Shown here in pieces: positions 1 through 6,413 of a stretch of 11,958 nt of DNA. A program made the position numbers and the translations under genes. Origin of the DNA: an uncultured Porphyromonadaceae bacterium (GTDB lineage: Bacteria; Bacteroidota; Bacteroidia; Bacteroidales; Muribaculaceae); NCBI GenBank assembly GCA_900552325.1, contig URZG01000045.1, forward strand, positions 1 to 11,958, read 5' to 3'. The notes beneath the pieces were generated by a model. It worked only from the letters and a program-made list of their open reading frames with translations. It was not told where the DNA came from and ran no database searches. Each line of letters starts with the position of its first letter. The first letter of the stretch is position 1.

Positions 1-545
1 CATATCCCACTTCACATATCACCCGTGAGGCTGTGGAGGAGGTACTCCGTAAGTTTACCGGACGTATCGAGCAGATTCCGCCGGCATTTTCGGCATGCAA
101 AGTCGACGGGAAACGGGCCTATGCCATAGCACGCAAGGGCGATGATCCCGGCCTGAAACCCAAGGTACTGGTAATCGACAGTATTTCCCTTGAAAAATTC
201 TCCTCGGAGAGCATTACCGTGACCGTGGTCTGCTCAAAGGGTACATATATCCGGGCTTTGGCACGTGATATCGGAGTGGCTCTTGGATCAGGAGGACATC
301 TGACGGGGCTGCGTCGCGAAAGGGTTGGCGAGGCAGGCATCGCCGATTGTCTTACAGTCGATGAAGCCGAGCAGATGATCCGTACCGCGCCTATGGAATT
401 TAAGGACGACGATGGCGTCCTGCGGGAGTTGCCCCCGCTCCCGCCGCGACCCGTAACCGAGTCCACTCTCAGCCGTGCCGATATTCTTCCCTGGCATCTT
501 CGGCCGGAAAACTCCCGGATCCAGGATGAATCCGCTCAATCGTAA
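1..545 (+). CDS. truB: tRNA pseudouridine(55) synthase TruB, 3' part
   Basis: TruB converts U55 of the tRNA T-loop to pseudouridine in the cytoplasm. The gene enters from the left edge; codons are in frame from base 3, and the GTG at 33 is internal, since the frame is open upstream (YPTSHITREAVEEVL). Seen in the sequence: the family stretch QIPPAFSACKVDGKRAYAIAR at about 70-135, and the conserved VCSKGTYIRALARDIG block at about 230-280, typical of the TruB C-terminal half. The catalytic aspartate region lies before the window. After the usual LRRERVGEAGIADCLTVDEA end of the domain there is an extra tail of about 50 residues, rich in proline and charge (ELPPLPPRPV and onward), of unknown role. 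queA follows after 58 bases on the same strand; the two are often neighbours in Bacteroidetes. Identity is secure. Confidence 0.93.
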   Translation, partial: YPTSHITREAVEEVLRKFTGRIEQIPPAFSACKVDGKRAYAIARKGDDPGLKPKVLVIDSISLEKFSSESITVTVVCSKGTYIRALARDIGVALGSGGHLTGLRRERVGEAGIADCLTVDEAEQMIRTAPMEFKDDDGVLRELPPLPPRPVTESTLSRADILPWHLRPENSRIQDESAQS

Positions 546-603
546 CGATTCCCCCCTTCAAATAAAATAATCAGCAACCGCTTGCAACGAAAACTTTGAT
601 ATA

Positions 604-1656
604 ATGAAACTCTCACAGTTTAAATTCAAACTTCCCGAAGATTTGATCGCTCAGTATCCGGCACCGCGCCGTGATGAATGTCGTCTGATGGTGCTCCACC
701 GCAAGACAGGCGAGATAGAAGAGCGTGTTTTCAAGGAAATCATCAACTATTTCGATGAGGGAGATGTGATGGTGTTCAACGACACAGAGGTTTTTCCGGC
801 CCGTCTTTACGGCAATAAGGAGAAAACCGGCGCACGTATCGAAGTTTTTCTGCTTCGCGAACTCAATGCCGACAACAAACTGTGGGATGTGCTCGTGGAG
901 CCGGCGCGTAAAATCCGTATCGGCAACAAACTTTATTTTGGCGATGACGAATCGATGGTGGCCGAGGTGATCGACAACACTACATCGCGCGGACGCACGC
1001 TCCGTTTCCTTTATGACGGTTCGCACGAGGAGTTCAAAGCCAATCTTTTCAAACTCGGACAGACTCCCCTTCCGGAGTACATCAAGCGTGACGCCGAACC
1101 GGAGGATGCCGAGAATTATCAGACTATCTTCGCCAAAAACGAAGGTGCGGTGGTAGCACCCGCCGCAGGTCTGCATTTCAGCCGCGAGCTGCTGAAACGC
1201 CTTGAGATAAAAGGGGTGGAGCAGGGTTTCATCACAGTGCACAGCGGTCTCGGCGCATTCCGCGATATCGATGTGGAGGATCTTACCAAACACCGTATGG
1301 ATTCCGAGGATATGAGTGTGTCGGAAGAGCTGGTCGAACTGGTCAACAACGCCAAGGATAACGGCAAACAGGTATGTGCCGTCGGCACGTCTACTCTGCG
1401 AGGCATCGCTTCGGCTGTCAGCATGGGGGGCCACATGAAGACCTATACCGGCTGGACCAATAAATTTATCTTCCCTCCATACGATTTCACAGTATCCACC
1501 TCCCTTGTCACCGGATTCCATCTGCCATATTCCACGATGCTGATGATGGTGTGCGCTTTCGGCGGTTACGATCTCGTGATGAAGGCCTACGACAAGGCTG
1601 TGGCCGACGGCTACAGATTCGGCGCCTACGGTGATGCAATGCTTATTATCGACTGA
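604..1656 (+). CDS. queA: S-adenosylmethionine:tRNA ribosyltransferase-isomerase QueA
   Basis: QueA transfers and isomerises the ribosyl group of SAM onto preQ1-modified tRNA to form epoxyqueuosine, the penultimate step of queuosine synthesis. The 350-residue protein is full length for the family. Visible blocks: the N-terminal YPAPRRDECRLMVL (18-31), VFNDTEVFPARL (57-68), the signature GAVVAPAAGLHFS (181-193; many relatives have PTAGLHF), HSGLGAFRDI (213-222) with HRMDSE (230-235), AVGTSTLRG (259-267), FIFPPYDF plus FHLPYSTMLM (288-314), and the C-terminal YRFGAYGDAMLI (337-348). The ATG at 604 gives the standard N-terminus. It follows truB, so two tRNA-modification genes sit together. The next gene begins 14 bases later, so these are probably cotranscribed. 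Confidence 0.97.
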   Translation: MKLSQFKFKLPEDLIAQYPAPRRDECRLMVLHRKTGEIEERVFKEIINYFDEGDVMVFNDTEVFPARLYGNKEKTGARIEVFLLRELNADNKLWDVLVEPARKIRIGNKLYFGDDESMVAEVIDNTTSRGRTLRFLYDGSHEEFKANLFKLGQTPLPEYIKRDAEPEDAENYQTIFAKNEGAVVAPAAGLHFSRELLKRLEIKGVEQGFITVHSGLGAFRDIDVEDLTKHRMDSEDMSVSEELVELVNNAKDNGKQVCAVGTSTLRGIASAVSMGGHMKTYTGWTNKFIFPPYDFTVSTSLVTGFHLPYSTMLMMVCAFGGYDLVMKAYDKAVADGYRFGAYGDAMLIID

Positions 1657-1670
1657 CCGTACGCCTCCCC

Positions 1671-2192
1671 ATGATAGAGAATGAACGCGCAATCCGTTGC
1701 GCCAATGTGATAGAGGTCGGGCGCCGCATGCTTACAGCAGCCCGTACCGCTCCCAAGGCCAAGGGGCTCGATCTTCTTGAATGTTGCCTGGTGACAGGTG
1801 ACGATATTCGTCGTCTCTCCGACGAGATGATGAGACTTTTCGAGGAAACCGGACGTCCGGTGTTCCGACGCGACAGCGGCAATATCCTCAAAGCCGATTG
1901 TGTGGTAGTGATCGCCACACGTCGTGAGACGATGGGCCTTGACTGCGGACACTGCGGCTTCCCCACATGTGGCTCGAAGCTCCCCGAAGTGCCCTGTGCG
2001 TTTAATTGTGTCGATGTGGGGATCGCTCTCGGCTCGGCTGCGGCTACTGCCGCGGACTGCCGGGTGGATACCCGCGTGATGTATTCCGCCGGGATGGCGG
2101 CCGCGCGTCTGAGGCTTCTCGGCGACGGACCTTACCAGTATTTCGCCATACCGGTATCGGCTTCGTCGAAGTCGCCTTTCTTCGACCGATAG
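1671..2192 (+). CDS. DUF2148-family cysteine-rich (ferredoxin-like) protein
   Basis: A 173-residue protein that I recognise as the DUF2148 family, described as containing a ferredoxin-like domain; its biochemical role is not established. Seen here: a cysteine cluster CGHCGFPTC at 92-100, further cysteines at 109 (VPCAF) and 113, then VDVGIALGSA at 114-123, a combination characteristic of the family and suggestive of an iron-sulfur cluster. No signal peptide or membrane segment is visible, so it should be cytoplasmic. The ATG at 1671 lies 14 bases after queA, and the gene starts with the usual family opening (a short helix rich in E and R followed by VIEVGRRMLTAARTAPKAKG). Family membership is fairly sure; function is unknown, with a redox role only inferred. 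Confidence 0.82.
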   Translation: MIENERAIRCANVIEVGRRMLTAARTAPKAKGLDLLECCLVTGDDIRRLSDEMMRLFEETGRPVFRRDSGNILKADCVVVIATRRETMGLDCGHCGFPTCGSKLPEVPCAFNCVDVGIALGSAAATAADCRVDTRVMYSAGMAAARLRLLGDGPYQYFAIPVSASSKSPFFDR

Positions 2193-2207
2193 TTAAATTA
2201 GTCATTA

Positions 2208-2977
2208 ATGAATATAGCTGTAATCAAGGAAGAGACATTCAAAAAAGAAAAATCGTATCGCTGCTCTGGCAGCATCTTCTGTTGCTGGTATCGCTGTTTA
2301 TCATGACCCTCGGGGTCGTGCTGAGTGTGCGCTCCAACCTCGGCAGCAGCGTAATTTCGTCAGCACCGCTGGCATTCACTCTCGGAGGGGTGACCGGGAA
2401 AGTCCCTCCATTGTCGTTGGGTGAATACACCAATCTGCTCAATGTATTGCTTGTAGTCGGGCAGATCGCCGTACTCAGGCGCCGTTATGAAGCCGTGCAG
2501 CTGCTGCAGCTGGTTATCGGATTTGTTTTCGGGGCGCTTATAGACCTGAATATGTGGCTTACGGAGCCGATAGAGTGCGTTGAGTTTTCATCGCAGGCAC
2601 TCACGCAGTTCTGCGGCTGCACCGTGCTGGCGCTCGGAGTTTCCCTCGAGGTGCGTTGCGGCTCCGTTACAATGCCCGGCGAGGGGCTGCCGGTTGCTTT
2701 GAGCAAGGTTACAGGAAAATCGTTCGCAAAGATGAAAATCTTTGTGGATATATCGCTGGTGGCAATGGCAGTAGCAAGCTGTTATCTTTTCTTCGGAGCG
2801 TGGCAGTGGAATGTGACGGGGTGGGGCACCCTTTTCGCCATGATCTATGTGGGGATGGCTGTGAAATTCATAAGCCGGCATACCCCCTGGTTTGACCGAC
2901 TGCTGTGTTACCGACCTGGTTCCCGCCGGTATGTGTACGGTCTGGCCCGCTATATCAATCCGAAGAAATACCGCTGA
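2208..2977 (+). CDS. YczE/DUF6198-type membrane protein, start region disrupted by an apparent -1 frameshift
   Basis: An integral inner-membrane protein of the YczE/YyaS/YitT type (DUF6198); its substrate or role is unknown. Six hydrophobic segments are visible, from IVSLLWQHLLLLVSLFIMTL near the N-terminus to GTLFAMIYVGMAVKFIS near the end. Family-like stretches are GEYTNLLNVLLVV, LLQLVIGFVFGALIDLNMWL and PGEGLPVALSKVTGKSF followed by KIFVDISL. The frame (codons at 2207, 2210 and so on) runs open far back into the previous gene, but between that gene's stop and mid-TM1 it contains no ATG, GTG or TTG. The first in-frame choices are TTG 2282 and ATG 2303, both of which would cut TM1. An ATG at 2208, 15 bases after the DUF2148 stop, opens the neighbouring frame; adding one base in the A-run at 2241-2246 (or 2248-2252) would give MNIAVIKEETFKK joined to RKIVSLLWQ, a natural N-terminus. 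The given start assumes that shift. The stop is 6 bases from the convergent YigZ stop. Confidence 0.72.
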
Positions 2978-2983
2978 GAGAAA

Positions 2984-3577
2984 TCATATCAGCGATACGC
3001 CTGAAATTTCCGCGAGGGTCTTGCGGCGAGCGTCCGCGAGCCCCTCGCGTATTTCCAGGGTAATGGCGCACGCGTTGTCAAACGCACGTTCCGTGATGTC
3101 GGCCTCTGAATCCTTCACTGCTTTCATCACATCATTCATCGAAAGGTAGGGGAACGTAAACCGGATTGTCGCCATCTGGTGGCGTTCGATGATCTCGGCT
3201 TCCTCCAAAACGAGTCGCGCCGATTCCTTGTAAGCGGCGATTAGCCCGGGAGTGCCGAGTTTTATCCCCCCGAAATATCGCACAACCGCTACCAGTATAT
3301 TGGTGAGTCCCAATGAGTTTATCTGCCCGAGAATCGGCTTGCCCGCAGTGCCCGACGGCTCTCCGTTGTCGGTTGACAGGAAGTCGGTCCGTTCGGCTCC
3401 CAGCATCCATGCCCAGCACACATGTCGGGCATCATAATATTTTTTTGAAAGCTCCTTGATGATCTCCTTTGCCTCGGCCTGCGTGGATACAGGATAGGCG
3501 AAGGCATAGAAGTGGCTCCTCTTCTCGGTGAGGGAGGCTTCGGCCGGGGCTTTTATCGTAGAGTAGAAATCGGGCAT
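2984..3577 (-). CDS. YigZ/IMPACT-family protein
   Basis: A member of the YigZ (UPF0029/IMPACT) family, small cytoplasmic proteins with an N-terminal ribosomal-S5-like fold and a C-terminal EF-G-like domain. The eukaryotic relative IMPACT regulates Gcn2; the bacterial role is unsettled. Counting from the ATG at 3577 (197 aa), the signatures are TEKRSHFYAFAYPV at about 17-30, ARHVCWAW near 50-57, DNGEPSGTAGKPIL at about 70-83 and VVRYFGGIKLG at about 98-108. The domain is complete. Start choice: an in-frame TTG at 3595 overlaps the upstream gene's TGA by 4 bases and would add six residues (M/L-ITDFQ). I prefer the ATG because MPDFYSTIKAP better resembles the family start, but translational coupling would favour the TTG. 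It is read in one unit with the DUF115 gene upstream. Confidence 0.9.
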   Translation of the reverse strand: MPDFYSTIKAPAEASLTEKRSHFYAFAYPVSTQAEAKEIIKELSKKYYDARHVCWAWMLGAERTDFLSTDNGEPSGTAGKPILGQINSLGLTNILVAVVRYFGGIKLGTPGLIAAYKESARLVLEEAEIIERHQMATIRFTFPYLSMNDVMKAVKDSEADITERAFDNACAITLEIREGLADARRKTLAEISGVSLI

Positions 3578-3591
3578 CTGAAAGTCGGTGA

Positions 3592-4452
3592 TCAAATTGA
3601 GGGAAGTGAACGGCGCTCAAAGGCGTCGATCATGGAGCCGGGGGTGGAGTTGTATATGTGTGCGCCGAGTGATCGCGAATATCCGGCGATACTGTGATAA
3701 GACCGGAACGCGATGACCATACTCTCAAGAACATCGTGCAGGCGCACACCGGCGTATACGCTGCTCACTCGTTCTTTTTCACCGGCATTGTCGGCGTAAA
3801 AATGCGGTTGCACCGATACTACCGTATTGTCGTCCGTCACCGAGAGGGTTCTGGTCCAGCTGTGGTCGGCACCAAGTATATGGATGGTCCGGAACCCCAT
3901 CGCGAGGGAGATCATCAGAGAGGGGATAAGCACATTGCGCGGGCGTGGCATCCCCCGGCCGCTGCGCCATGCCATTCGTTCGAACCATCCGAAACCCTCC
4001 AGTGCCACAAAATTGAAATACTCGATCCTTACGGATGGCGCGAGCGCGGACGGCACTTTCCGGCGGAACTGTACCGGAATGAAAAGAGTCATTTCCCAGG
4101 GGGTGGAGCGTAGATTCTCCCAAAGCTTGTCCACATTCTTGTCCGTACCGGAAGCCATAAAAAAATGAGGATCGGCCAGCACATAATAACGCGGCTTTAC
4201 AACGGTATATTCCGGCGCGTTGGCAAAGAAATTGACGGCTAGCGCCGGAGTGTTCCGCAAAATCTCCATATCGTCGCGAAGATTGTCGCGCAGCGAAGGG
4301 CCGTTGCCGAGTACGATCAAGGGGCGTCCGCACTCCGAAGAACGGGAAACTGTAGTGCGTCGTGAATTAAGCGTTAACTTCGCCACCGATTTTACCGTGG
4401 CGGAAAAATCGGCCGTGAATTTCGATATGGAATCTAAAATACCGTTTGCCAT
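3592..4452 (-). CDS. DUF115 / MptE-like protein, possible nonulosonate (sialic-acid-like) transferase
   Basis: A 286-residue soluble protein. An N-terminal 42 residues of low conservation precede PLIVLGNGPSL (44-54), a glycine-rich nucleotide-binding type motif. Next come NFFANAP (74-80), YYVLADPHFF (89-98), R172 shortly before LMISLAMGF (179-187), IHILGADHSW (190-199), and a closing block SLGAHIYNST plus SMIDAFE (261-279). Automated annotation usually names such proteins 6-hydroxymethylpterin diphosphokinase MptE-like, but an archaeal pterin role makes little sense here. DUF115 also contains the Maf proteins that attach pseudaminic or legionaminic acids to flagellin, and the motif order (GNGPSL, then N, then R before a helix ending in ALG-like, then an SGID-like strand, then CPNSLL-like) parallels GT42 sialyltransferases as I remember them. 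With LegB- and LegI-like genes 4-7 kb away, a sugar-transfer role is plausible but unproven. The ATG at 4452 lies about 24 bases after a -7-like box. The stop overlaps an alternative yigZ start. Confidence 0.75.
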   Translation of the reverse strand: MANGILDSISKFTADFSATVKSVAKLTLNSRRTTVSRSSECGRPLIVLGNGPSLRDNLRDDMEILRNTPALAVNFFANAPEYTVVKPRYYVLADPHFFMASGTDKNVDKLWENLRSTPWEMTLFIPVQFRRKVPSALAPSVRIEYFNFVALEGFGWFERMAWRSGRGMPRPRNVLIPSLMISLAMGFRTIHILGADHSWTRTLSVTDDNTVVSVQPHFYADNAGEKERVSSVYAGVRLHDVLESMVIAFRSYHSIAGYSRSLGAHIYNSTPGSMIDAFERRSLPSI

Positions 4453-4475
4453 CTGGGATATTCTAAATAATAGTG

Positions 4476-4483
4476 CAAAACTA
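4476..4483 (-). promoter_or_regulatory. Candidate -7 box for the leftward DUF115-yigZ unit
   Basis: Read on the minus strand, this is TAGTTTTG, a full match to the Bacteroidetes -7 consensus TAnnTTTG. It lies 23 bases before the ATG at 4452, which would give a short 5' leader. I see no clear TTTG -33 box at the expected 19-21 base spacing, so the call rests on the -7 match and its position in the only divergent spacer of the window. Confidence 0.4.
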
Positions 4484-4499
4484 CAAAAAAGCGCTGGAT

Positions 4500-4534
4500 T
4501 TTGATGTCTGTTACCATAAAAAGCCGTAAATTTG
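4500..4534 (+). promoter_or_regulatory. Candidate Bacteroidetes-type promoter for the rightward operon
   Basis: TAAATTTG at 4527-4534 matches the -7 consensus TAnnTTTG exactly. A TTTG at 4500-4503 could be the -33 box, but the spacer is 23 bases, slightly longer than the usual 19-21. The -7 box ends only 4 bases before the ATG at 4539, so the predicted transcription start falls at or beside the start codon. Either the mRNA is leaderless or another promoter is used. There are no other strong candidates in the 86-base spacer. Confidence 0.45.
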
Positions 4535-4538
4535 CCTT

Positions 4539-5447
4539 ATGAAAGATGAGAAGGTGCTCAATATAGATGTGGAAGGTGTTCTTAGAGAGCGTCTGCCGGG
4601 TCTGTGCCGGTTCATTCCCTCGGGAGTGTTCCGCTGGCTTGAGCGCACTATCTGTCAGGATGAGCTGAACCATCTGCTCGAGGCAAATGCCGGGAAGGAA
4701 GGTGCTGAGTTCTGCCGTGGAGTGTTTGACACTTTGGGTGTGCGTTACAAAGTCACCCATCCCGAGCGTATGCCTCAGTCGTCGCACCGGAGGGTGACGA
4801 TCGTTTCGAATCACCCGTTGGGCGCCCTTGACGGCATGATACTCATAGATTTTGTGCAGCGTCATTTCGGAGGACAGGTATGGTTTGTGGTCAATGACCT
4901 TCTTATGCATGTCACACCGCTGCACTCCGTGTTCCTTCCGGTTAATAAACATGGCGCCCAGAGCCGTGAGGCCTTGCGGATTCTTGACGAGGCTTTCGCA
5001 GGCGATGATCCCATAATCATTTTCCCTGCCGGACTTGTGTCGCGTCTGCGCAGAGTCCCCTTCAAGGGGAAGCGGCGCAGGATGATTGTCGATCTGGAAT
5101 GGAAGAAGATGTTCGTAAACCGCTGTCACCGCTACAAGCGGGATATTGTGCCGATCTGTTTCGAGGGTACGAATTCCATGAGTTTCTATCGGACTGCACT
5201 CTGGCGAAAGCGGCTGGGAATAAAATTCAACATAGAGCAGATTTATCTTCCGCGCGAGATTTTCAACAGTCGCGGAAAGGAGTTCAATCTGTATGTCGGC
5301 TCGCCCGTTTCCTGGACGGAAATCGGCACCGGCGATGCAGCGGGATACGCTCAGTCACTGGGTTCGATGGTGTACATGCTACGGTCGCTTGACGAAAATG
5401 CGCCCGGGGCACCGCCCGCTCCGGATAATGGCTCCGTTCAAGAATAA
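4539..5447 (+). CDS. glsA: Lysophospholipid-acyltransferase-like protein, likely glycine-lipid O-acyltransferase GlsA
   Basis: A PlsC-like acyltransferase of 302 residues. In Bacteroides thetaiotaomicron the adjacent genes glsA and glsB make glycine lipids: GlsB N-acylates glycine with a 3-hydroxy fatty acid and GlsA adds the second acyl chain. The next gene here is a GlsB-type protein, which supports this assignment over a general AGPAT. Visible motifs: SNHPLGALDG at 90-99, the acyltransferase block I; FVVNDLLMHVTPLHSVFLPVNK at 116-137, block II region; IIIFPAGLVSRL at 159-170, block III; and IVPICFEG at 203-210, block IV. Block I has five residues between H92 and D98 rather than the textbook four, which I believe is a variant of this Bacteroidetes subfamily. 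No transmembrane helix is obvious; peripheral inner-membrane location is inferred. The ATG at 4539 is the only reasonable start. It heads the rightward operon. Confidence 0.85.
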   Translation: MKDEKVLNIDVEGVLRERLPGLCRFIPSGVFRWLERTICQDELNHLLEANAGKEGAEFCRGVFDTLGVRYKVTHPERMPQSSHRRVTIVSNHPLGALDGMILIDFVQRHFGGQVWFVVNDLLMHVTPLHSVFLPVNKHGAQSREALRILDEAFAGDDPIIIFPAGLVSRLRRVPFKGKRRRMIVDLEWKKMFVNRCHRYKRDIVPICFEGTNSMSFYRTALWRKRLGIKFNIEQIYLPREIFNSRGKEFNLYVGSPVSWTEIGTGDAAGYAQSLGSMVYMLRSLDENAPGAPPAPDNGSVQE

Positions 5448-5474
5448 TAATTTGTCGCCACATGAATTTATATC

Positions 5475-6413
5475 ATGTCTCAGAAAATAATTGATCCTGT
5501 TGCCGTAAGCCTCCTGGAGGCTGAACTCACTCCCGCGCGTTTCCTGCGCCAGACCAATAAAGGGAACAATGAAATCTACATAGTCCAGGCTAATGAGGCT
5601 CCCAATGTGATGAGGGAGATAGGGCGCCTGCGCGAGATCGCGTTCCGCACGGCGGGGGGCGGTACCGGCAAAAGCTGCGATATCGATGATTACGATGTGA
5701 TGGATCCTCCCTGCCGCCAGCTTATAGTCTGGGATCCCGAGGAGAAGGTCATCACCGGCGGTTATCGTTTTATCCACGGACGCGATGTGAAGATTTTGCC
5801 CGACGGCTCTCCGAGAATCGCCACATCGCACATGTTCCGTTTCTCCGACCGGTTTATAAGCGACTATCTGCCATATACCATCGAACTGGGACGTTCTTTC
5901 GTGCGGCTGGAATACCAGTCGTCAAAAGCCGGTGCCAAGGCATTGTTCACGCTCGACAATCTTTGGGATGGTCTGGGGGCGCTTACGGTGGTATATCCCG
6001 AAATCAAATACCTTTTCGGCAAGTTCACCATGTATCCCGAATATCTGCGGGACTGCCGTGACATGCTCCTCTATTTCCTCAATACACATTTCCCGGATCC
6101 CGACAACCTGGTGCGGCCGTTCAAGCCGTTGCAGCTGACAACCGACCTCAGCCGTTTCTCGGCGATGATGCCCGGCACATCGTTCAAGGACGATTACAAG
6201 GTGCTTAACAGTGAGATCCGTGCGCGGGGCATAAACATCCCTCCGCTGGTAAATGCCTATATGAGTCTGTCGCCGACCATGAAAATATTCGGCACGGCTA
6301 TCAACGACGAATTCGGCAATGTGGAGGAAACCGGAATATTCCTTACTATCGCCGATATTTTCGAGGAGAAGAAACAACGGCATATCGACACTTTCCATCA
6401 ACAAGACCTATGA
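5475..6413 (+). CDS. glsB: GNAT-type N-acyltransferase, likely glycine N-acyltransferase GlsB
   Basis: A 312-residue protein of the OlsB/hemolysin-like GNAT N-acyltransferase group. Expected reaction: N-acylation of glycine (ornithine in OlsB) with 3-hydroxyacyl-ACP, the first step of aminolipid synthesis. Seen in the sequence: the opening REIGRLREIAFRTAGGGTG (47-65) followed by DIDDYD (69-74), QLIVWDPEEKVITGGYRFI (82-100), a conserved ELGRSFVRLEYQ (137-148), and LDNLWDGLGALTVVYPEIKYLFGKFTM (160-186); these are the typical blocks of the family. The C-terminal 80 residues carry INIPPLVNAYMSLSPTM. It starts 27 bases after the GlsA-like gene and its stop overlaps the next gene by 4 bases (ATGA), so translation is probably coupled. 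Pairing with a GlsA-like gene makes the glycine-lipid assignment likely; ornithine cannot be excluded from sequence alone. Confidence 0.85.
   Translation: MSQKIIDPVAVSLLEAELTPARFLRQTNKGNNEIYIVQANEAPNVMREIGRLREIAFRTAGGGTGKSCDIDDYDVMDPPCRQLIVWDPEEKVITGGYRFIHGRDVKILPDGSPRIATSHMFRFSDRFISDYLPYTIELGRSFVRLEYQSSKAGAKALFTLDNLWDGLGALTVVYPEIKYLFGKFTMYPEYLRDCRDMLLYFLNTHFPDPDNLVRPFKPLQLTTDLSRFSAMMPGTSFKDDYKVLNSEIRARGINIPPLVNAYMSLSPTMKIFGTAINDEFGNVEETGIFLTIADIFEEKKQRHIDTFHQQDL

Noticed and set aside
591..605. Promoter-like AAACTTTG and TATAAT just before the queA ATG
   Set aside because: The first has one mismatch to the -7 consensus and no -33 partner; the second overlaps the start codon and is a sigma70-style match not used in Bacteroidetes. 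Cotranscription with truB is simpler.
613..1692. A 359-codon open frame on the minus strand across queA
   Set aside because: It lies wholly opposite the well-conserved queA and shows no recognisable domain; the histidine- and valine-rich reading is the mirror of queA codon bias.
2006..2206. In-frame upstream extension of the DUF6198 protein from ATG 2006
   Set aside because: The first 67 residues (CRCGDRSRLGCGYCRG and so on) overlap the DUF2148 gene in another frame and are arginine-rich shadow sequence, not part of the membrane protein.
2978..2983. Terminator between the convergent DUF6198 and yigZ genes
   Set aside because: Only 6 bases separate the stops; I see no convincing inverted repeat followed by a T-run across the gene ends.
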